Positions 12,008 through 16,360 of a DNA stretch of 16,360 bases are shown here, piece after piece (the stretch's first letter is position 1; each line of letters begins with the position of its first letter). Made by a program: the position numbers and the translations under genes. Source of the stretch: Stramenopiles sp. TOSAG23-2 (Eukaryota > Sar); NCBI GenBank assembly GCA_900128395.1, contig LT649680.1, forward strand, positions 1-16,360. The letters run 5' to 3'. The notes under the pieces were generated by a model. The model was not told the origin of the DNA and searched no databases. It worked only from the letters and a program-made list of their open reading frames with translations.

Positions 12008-14422
12008 TCACTCTTCATTCTCCAGGACATAGTCTAGAATAATTCGCATCGTTTTATCAACATTTGGTAAATCATATTTTTGATTCATTTTTAAAATCCA
12101 TTGATAATTGTAATCTGACAGTCTTAAAAGTATTCGAGTTTTCTTCTTTTTTCTTCCTTTACCACGCGGTACAGTAAATATTGTGTCTTGTACGGATGCA
12201 TTATTTTTAATATCAACAAATATTAATTGGAATAAATCATCAATAATTTCATGTTCTGTCATATTTCCACCACCTCTCTTTTTACTTTCAATCCAATCTA
12301 GATTTGCTTGATCAATAACAAATAAATGTTCAAAAATATTATCATTACTATTGTCACCGTCTATCACATTCACTCCAGTCTCTATGGTATTCTCTTTCCG
12401 TATAATTTTTACACTATTATTCACAATAAATGATATATGTATCATAGCATCGAATATTGAAGGCAATATTTGTCGTACACTATGTGGACTACCTGGTAAA
12501 TTAATGATAAATGTTTTACCACGAGTACCAGCAACTTGCCTTGATAAGATAGCAGTTGGTACATATTGCAAAGATATTTGACGCATACGCTCCCCAAACC
12601 CAGGAAATAAGCGCCCACAAACGTTCATCGTCGCATCTGGTGTTAAATCCCTTTCAGCTGGCCCTGTACCACCTGTTGTTATGATTATATTACATTTAAC
12701 CCTATCTGATAGATCACAAATAGTACTTTCAATGGTTCTTTGCTCATCTGGTATGATTCTATATTCTGATTCCCATAATGATTTTATATTGTCATTGATG
12801 CAACGGAGTACTTCCGGGCCGCCTTGATCGGGGTATATACCTTTACTAGCACGATCACTAACTGTTATCACTCCTATACGCACCGTGGATGAATTTTCTA
12901 TGTTAATACCACCATATCTTGGTGGAGGTGTATCATCAATGACTAGATTTGTTTTTTTTACACCACAACATGCACATACAGGAATATCATCATCTTCCTC
13001 ACTCTTCGTCTTTTCATCATCATTTCCGATAGATAAATTAACATCTTTACTACTAGTTTCAACTTTACTCGTTAACTTTGCATCTAAATGTGGCGTTACA
13101 TGTATTGGTGGTGGTATTGGATTTGATCCTATTAATAATGCAGGGACAACATCACCAGGATTCAATGTAGTATTTCCTTTTGGTAAACACAACAAGGCGG
13201 AGGATGACCTCATGCTTAATAATCGGGAGCTACGTTGTATTCCAGTGCTATCAGCTATAAACTCACCGCTAGTACCAACCGTGTCTCTCCAAGTTAACAT
13301 ACTACGATGATACTCTGGTCGCACTGGATCTAATTTTAATGGCATATTGATTCTTGTATTGATTCGTGGGTGATGACATTTATTTATAGGTATACCACTC
13401 AAAGCCTTGATAGCAGGATCAACTAATAAATGATACGTTACAAGGGATGATACAGGATTTCCGGGCAAGCCAAAAAATAATTTTTCACGTCCATTTTTAT
13501 TTATACTTGCGAATGTAGTTGGTTTCCCTGGTTTCATACACATACGCCCAAAATGTACCGTTCCTAATTCTTCCAACAAGTCTTTAATTAAATCTAATGA
13601 GCCCATACTGACACCACCACTCGTTATAACGACATCGCTTTTCTCAATAGCATTTTCCAACATTTTTTTCAAATCAACATTTTTATCTTGAACTATACCT
13701 AAATTTAATATATTTGCCCCTGATTTCTTTGCTGCAGCTAATAACATAAATCGATTTGAATCACGTATCTTACCATTTGTTAATTCTCGTTCCCATGGCT
13801 CTAATAATTCATCACCGGTGGAAATGATACCAACAGTCGGTATTTTATATACTCTCACGGAAGTCGCCCCTACAGTTGCTAATAATCCAATTTCTGCGGA
13901 AGACAAAATCGTATTTTTTTCAACAACAATTTGCCCACTCTGTACATCAGAACCTATCGGTCTAATCCATTTACCAGATTTCACTGCAACATTAATTTTC
14001 ACTTTATTTAGATTGTTATCCACATTTTCAGTATCCTCGATACGTATCACGGCATCGGCAGATGGTGGCACTGGTGCACCAGTAGTAATATACGAGACTT
14101 GACCTGGTTTAATATCGTATTGATTATTACTAGTATCTTTCGGGACATCTACTCCAGCTGTGATTGAAGCAATAACATCATATGTGCCAATTCCATCACT
14201 AGCTATAACAGCATAACCATCCATAATAGATGCACGGAATGGAGGCAATGGCTCTTTTGCGGTTGCATCTTCTGCTATGATTCGATCTAAAAATGTTTCG
14301 ATTCCATCCTGTTCCATACTTATAGTTTCAATGCCAATTGGTTCTTTTGTTTTTGACAATACAATTCCTAATGCATCATCTACTGGTATCATTGGATACT
14401 TTGATGTTGTAGGGCGTGACAT
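12008..14422 (-). CDS. CNX1: Cnx1-like molybdenum-cofactor enzyme (MoeA-MogA fusion) with extra C-terminal module
   Basis: An 804-residue fusion that carries out the last two steps of molybdenum-cofactor synthesis: adenylylation of molybdopterin by the G (MogA) domain and molybdate insertion by the E (MoeA) domain. The E domain comes first (about 1-440), with PPFRASIMDGYAV (60-72), GAPVPPSADAVIRIED (115-130), TSGGVSMGSLD (267-277), MKPGKPTTFA (296-305) and GLPGNPVS (318-325). The G domain is second (about 512-672), with VSDRASKGIYPDQGGP (521-536), TTGGTGPAERDLTPDAT (582-598) and LPGSPHSVRQILPS (642-655). E-then-G is the plant Cnx1 order; animal gephyrin has G-then-E. The linker (445-510) is acidic and contains C483, C485 and C486. 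After the G domain come about 130 further residues with two similar strand-helix-helix segments (699-735 and 764-801) and a Lys/Arg patch (753-761). The main catalytic motifs are all intact. Confidence 0.95.
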   Translation of the reverse strand: MSRPTTSKYPMIPVDDALGIVLSKTKEPIGIETISMEQDGIETFLDRIIAEDATAKEPLPPFRASIMDGYAVIASDGIGTYDVIASITAGVDVPKDTSNNQYDIKPGQVSYITTGAPVPPSADAVIRIEDTENVDNNLNKVKINVAVKSGKWIRPIGSDVQSGQIVVEKNTILSSAEIGLLATVGATSVRVYKIPTVGIISTGDELLEPWERELTNGKIRDSNRFMLLAAAKKSGANILNLGIVQDKNVDLKKMLENAIEKSDVVITSGGVSMGSLDLIKDLLEELGTVHFGRMCMKPGKPTTFASINKNGREKLFFGLPGNPVSSLVTYHLLVDPAIKALSGIPINKCHHPRINTRINMPLKLDPVRPEYHRSMLTWRDTVGTSGEFIADSTGIQRSSRLLSMRSSSALLCLPKGNTTLNPGDVVPALLIGSNPIPPPIHVTPHLDAKLTSKVETSSKDVNLSIGNDDEKTKSEEDDDIPVCACCGVKKTNLVIDDTPPPRYGGINIENSSTVRIGVITVSDRASKGIYPDQGGPEVLRCINDNIKSLWESEYRIIPDEQRTIESTICDLSDRVKCNIIITTGGTGPAERDLTPDATMNVCGRLFPGFGERMRQISLQYVPTAILSRQVAGTRGKTFIINLPGSPHSVRQILPSIFDAMIHISFIVNNSVKIIRKENTIETGVNVIDGDNSNDNIFEHLFVIDQANLDWIESKKRGGGNMTEHEIIDDLFQLIFVDIKNNASVQDTIFTVPRGKGRKKKKTRILLRLSDYNYQWILKMNQKYDLPNVDKTMRIILDYVLENEE

Positions 14423-14737
14423 GTTCTTTTATTATGTTTTAAAGTATATATAATATGTATTATAAAATTATCCTTGATGTTACACTTTATTGTTATATAA
14501 TTCTTTTATACATATGTTTAATTACTAATTGTTATCAAAAAGAAGCATGTATTTGTTTCTTATTATTACATTTATATATAGATGATGGTAGCTAGCTCTA
14601 TAATTTAATATTTTTTTATTGTAGTAATATATTCTGTATTATATTTATAGTATTATTGGAGGACGGATGAAAAAGAAGAAGAAGATGTCAATATATATTT
14701 ACATTTTACAAACACACACACACACACCAATTGTCTT
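14423..14737. other. intergenic region between the CHORD gene and the molybdenum-cofactor gene
   Basis: This 315-bp AT-rich stretch lies between two minus-strand genes. It carries a GCTAGC palindrome within GGTAGCTAGCTC (14588-14599), a TTTATT on the plus strand at about 14615 (AATAAA for the CHORD transcript, roughly 120 bp past its stop), a GA-rich patch (14666-14685) and a CA dinucleotide run (about 14711-14728). No ORF or RNA gene. Confidence 0.5.
14711..14728. repeat. CA-dinucleotide microsatellite
   Basis: Seven or eight CA units lie just beyond the stop of the CHORD gene, in its 3' UTR. It looks like a simple slippage repeat. Confidence 0.7.
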
Positions 14738-15622
14738 CTATTGCTCTCCAACTTCTTTCAATTTATTTGTAATTTCTTTTTTCAGATCATCACATACATG
14801 CAACCATACATCTTTCCCTTTACTTTCATGTTTTGTTTTAATTACATCTCGTGCTGCATCAAAATCTTTCCCTGATACACCAAATTGTATCATTGATTTA
14901 CGTAAATTTAATAATTTTTCTAGTGGAGAAACAATTTTACCTTTTGTACTACCTGTACCAGAACTTTGTGGTGCTTTTGGATTACTATTGCCACCACCAT
15001 CGATTCTTTGTGGTGCATAATCATTCGATTCAGCTCGCATATCACTACCACCTAAAAATTTTTTAACTTGCTTTACACTTGAATGTCTTCCTACCTTACA
15101 GCCTTTGATTGCTTGAAAAGATTCCCAATCATATCCTTTTGTATGTGGACAACAACTCCACCATTTATTAGTTTCATGAAAAACTGGTGGTGATTCATGA
15201 TATACACATGCAGTATCATGGTTTTTAGCAGGATCGAATTTTTTTTGGCAGCCAAAGCGTTTGCATGTAACCAAGTTTGATTCCTCAGCCTTTTCTTTTT
15301 TTAATTTCTCTTTCTTAAGTTCTTCAACTTCTTCTACTGTTTTAGCTTTGCCAGCTTTTAAATATAAGTCAGCACCGTCGGGTATACAATCAATAACATT
15401 TGCGTTTGATAATAACTCTTTCCCATCTTGTAGTGTCAAGTGAAATTCATCTTTATTTAGTGGCTCAACTGCTTTATCATCACCTTTTGCATGTTTTGAA
15501 TTGTACTGTTCAACAATACAACCACTTAAATTAGATACAGGTCCTGTTTTCCATTTTTTTGGTAATTTCACTTTAATAGTAAATTTTGGTTTTTGCTCTT
15601 CATAATGTAAATATACTTTCAT
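14738..15622 (-). CDS. single-CHORD zinc-binding protein with ubiquitin-like N-terminus
   Basis: A 294-residue protein, ATG to TAG. Residues 1-90 look like a ubiquitin-type beta-grasp (MKVYLHYEEQ start, IPDGADLYLKAG end), followed by a Lys/Glu helix (95-113). One CHORD zinc module spans 120-180, with likely ligands C120, C125, C139, H142, H149, C157, C158, C175 and H180 and the family signatures PPVFHE (145-150), KWWSCC (153-158) and GCKVGRH (174-180). CHORD proteins (RAR1, CHORDC1/Morgana) act as Hsp90 co-chaperones with SGT1. Unlike animal CHORDC1 there is one CHORD and no CS domain. After a Gly/Ser linker, residues 230-290 form a helical, charged C-terminal segment with KLLNLRKSMIQFGVSGKDFD; I do not recognise it. 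An Hsp90-linked cytosolic role is inferred from the CHORD. Confidence 0.9.
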   Translation of the reverse strand: MKVYLHYEEQKPKFTIKVKLPKKWKTGPVSNLSGCIVEQYNSKHAKGDDKAVEPLNKDEFHLTLQDGKELLSNANVIDCIPDGADLYLKAGKAKTVEEVEELKKEKLKKEKAEESNLVTCKRFGCQKKFDPAKNHDTACVYHESPPVFHETNKWWSCCPHTKGYDWESFQAIKGCKVGRHSSVKQVKKFLGGSDMRAESNDYAPQRIDGGGNSNPKAPQSSGTGSTKGKIVSPLEKLLNLRKSMIQFGVSGKDFDAARDVIKTKHESKGKDVWLHVCDDLKKEITNKLKEVGEQ

Positions 15623-16360
15623 CTTACTATTGTTATATATATTTATATTATGATTATTAAATTATTATAATTATTATATATATTTGATAAATTCTAACTT
15701 AACAATTATAATATAGTATGAATATTATCTATTTTATTTAGTTCTACTGTGTTTTATCTACGATACTATCGTTTTAATATTTTTCTTTACACTAAAAACA
15801 TATGTAATGTTGATCATTCATTTGATCTGTAAATCTATATTTCTATATTCATTATTAATTATACATATATATATATTATATCTATTATTCTAGAAGTACC
15901 ACCAGTGGTAATACTGTAAAAAATATGATGATGATGTATTTTTTGAAATTATAATATGGTGAAGTTAAAAGAAAAGTCTAGGACCTAGATTATAGGATTT
16001 GTATATAAAAGTTTATACTTAATATTATTTTAAAATTACCTATTAATATAAGCCAGTGAATTTTTTACATTTTTTTGTTTTCAAAATGTTGCAAATGTCG
16101 GGCCATGATTGAAATGTGCGGAAAAAATATAAGCATATTACAGTGTATGATACAACAGTATGATAAAAGAAATAATACTTTTTTGTTCATATTACACGAT
16201 AATATACGTATCTTGTTGATGTATATCATACATGTGTGGTTAATTATTTTTGATGATGGTATATTATATAATATATATATATATATATATATTATATTCG
16301 TACGGAGTACATATAGATATACGAGTGTATATATCTTTATTAATAAATACATACGGGCTT
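15623..16360. other. AT-rich 5' flank of the CHORD gene to the right edge
   Basis: This 738 bp is very AT-rich, with TA dinucleotide runs near 15865-15880 and 16262-16292. Two short palindromes stand out: TACCAC-CA-GTGGTA (15897-15910) and TCTAGG-A-CCTAGA (15977-15989). A 95-codon ATG frame on the minus strand (16065-16352) is dominated by Ile/Tyr codons from TA repeats and is probably not a gene. The CHORD promoter must lie here. Confidence 0.5.

Noticed and set aside
12885-13310. 141-codon plus-strand frame inside the molybdenum-cofactor gene
   Set aside because: It is antisense to strongly conserved MoeA/MogA coding sequence, so it is a shadow frame. The same holds for antisense frames within ATAD3 and the TPM/RING gene.
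16065-16352. 95-codon minus-strand ATG frame at the right edge
   Set aside because: Although it has an ATG and a TAA, it is mostly Ile, Tyr and Leu from TA-rich DNA, with no domain or regular hydrophobic pattern.
1-16360. Mobile elements, CRISPR arrays, rRNA or virus-derived genes
   Set aside because: No transposase, integrase, reverse transcriptase, terminal inverted repeats around a gene, spaced repeats or rRNA signatures were seen on either strand.

Overview
This is an AT-rich (roughly two thirds or more A+T), gene-dense stretch of a eukaryotic nuclear genome. Eight uninterrupted coding regions have recognisable or protein-like content. They use TAA, TAG and TGA as ordinary stops, carry Asn/Ser/Lys/Gly-rich low-complexity inserts, and show no introns I can support. 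The families present (ATAD3, TMEM115, an S1-domain Tex homologue, a molybdenum-cofactor enzyme with the plant-type E-then-G order, a TPM-domain protein with a RING, a single-CHORD protein, a corepressor-type SANT protein) point to a protist with a plant- or stramenopile-like gene set. A diatom or other stramenopile is my best guess, as inference only; nothing in the window proves the lineage.

Layout, left to right: about 400 bp of AT-rich DNA, perhaps with the last codons of a gene that enters from the left edge; a TPM/RING/SH3-like membrane protein on the minus strand (438-2378); a divergent intergenic region with the most structured non-coding DNA of the window (2379-3115); ATAD3 on the plus strand (3116-4903), ending convergently against TMEM115 (5106-6041, minus). 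Then come the Tex/SRBD1 homologue (6440-8944, minus; the longer reading to 8995 needs a TTG start), a tandem 121-bp duplication in its 5' flank, and an unrecognised multi-pass membrane protein of 169 residues (9519-10028, minus). A second divergent region with an 89-bp tandem duplication (10029-10709) leads to a SANT-domain protein on the plus strand (10710-11711). That gene converges on the molybdenum-cofactor enzyme (12008-14422, minus). A UBL-like/CHORD protein (14738-15622, minus) is followed by 738 bp of AT-rich DNA to the right edge.

The genes are housekeeping functions from different compartments (mitochondrial inner membrane, Golgi, nucleus, cytosol) and do not form a pathway or operon. 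I see no mobile element, CRISPR array, rRNA, tRNA or virus-like gene. The most unusual points are: (1) a RING-H2 domain whose first and second ligand pairs are separated by 98 residues containing a probable membrane hairpin; (2) a C-terminal extension on the Cnx1-like enzyme with two copies of a strand-helix-helix pattern resembling ribbon-helix-helix units, plus a Cys-X-Cys-Cys cluster in the linker; (3) two recent-looking tandem duplications placed just upstream of gene starts; and (4) a GC-rich decamer, TTGGCCAGCC, shared by the two divergent promoter regions.
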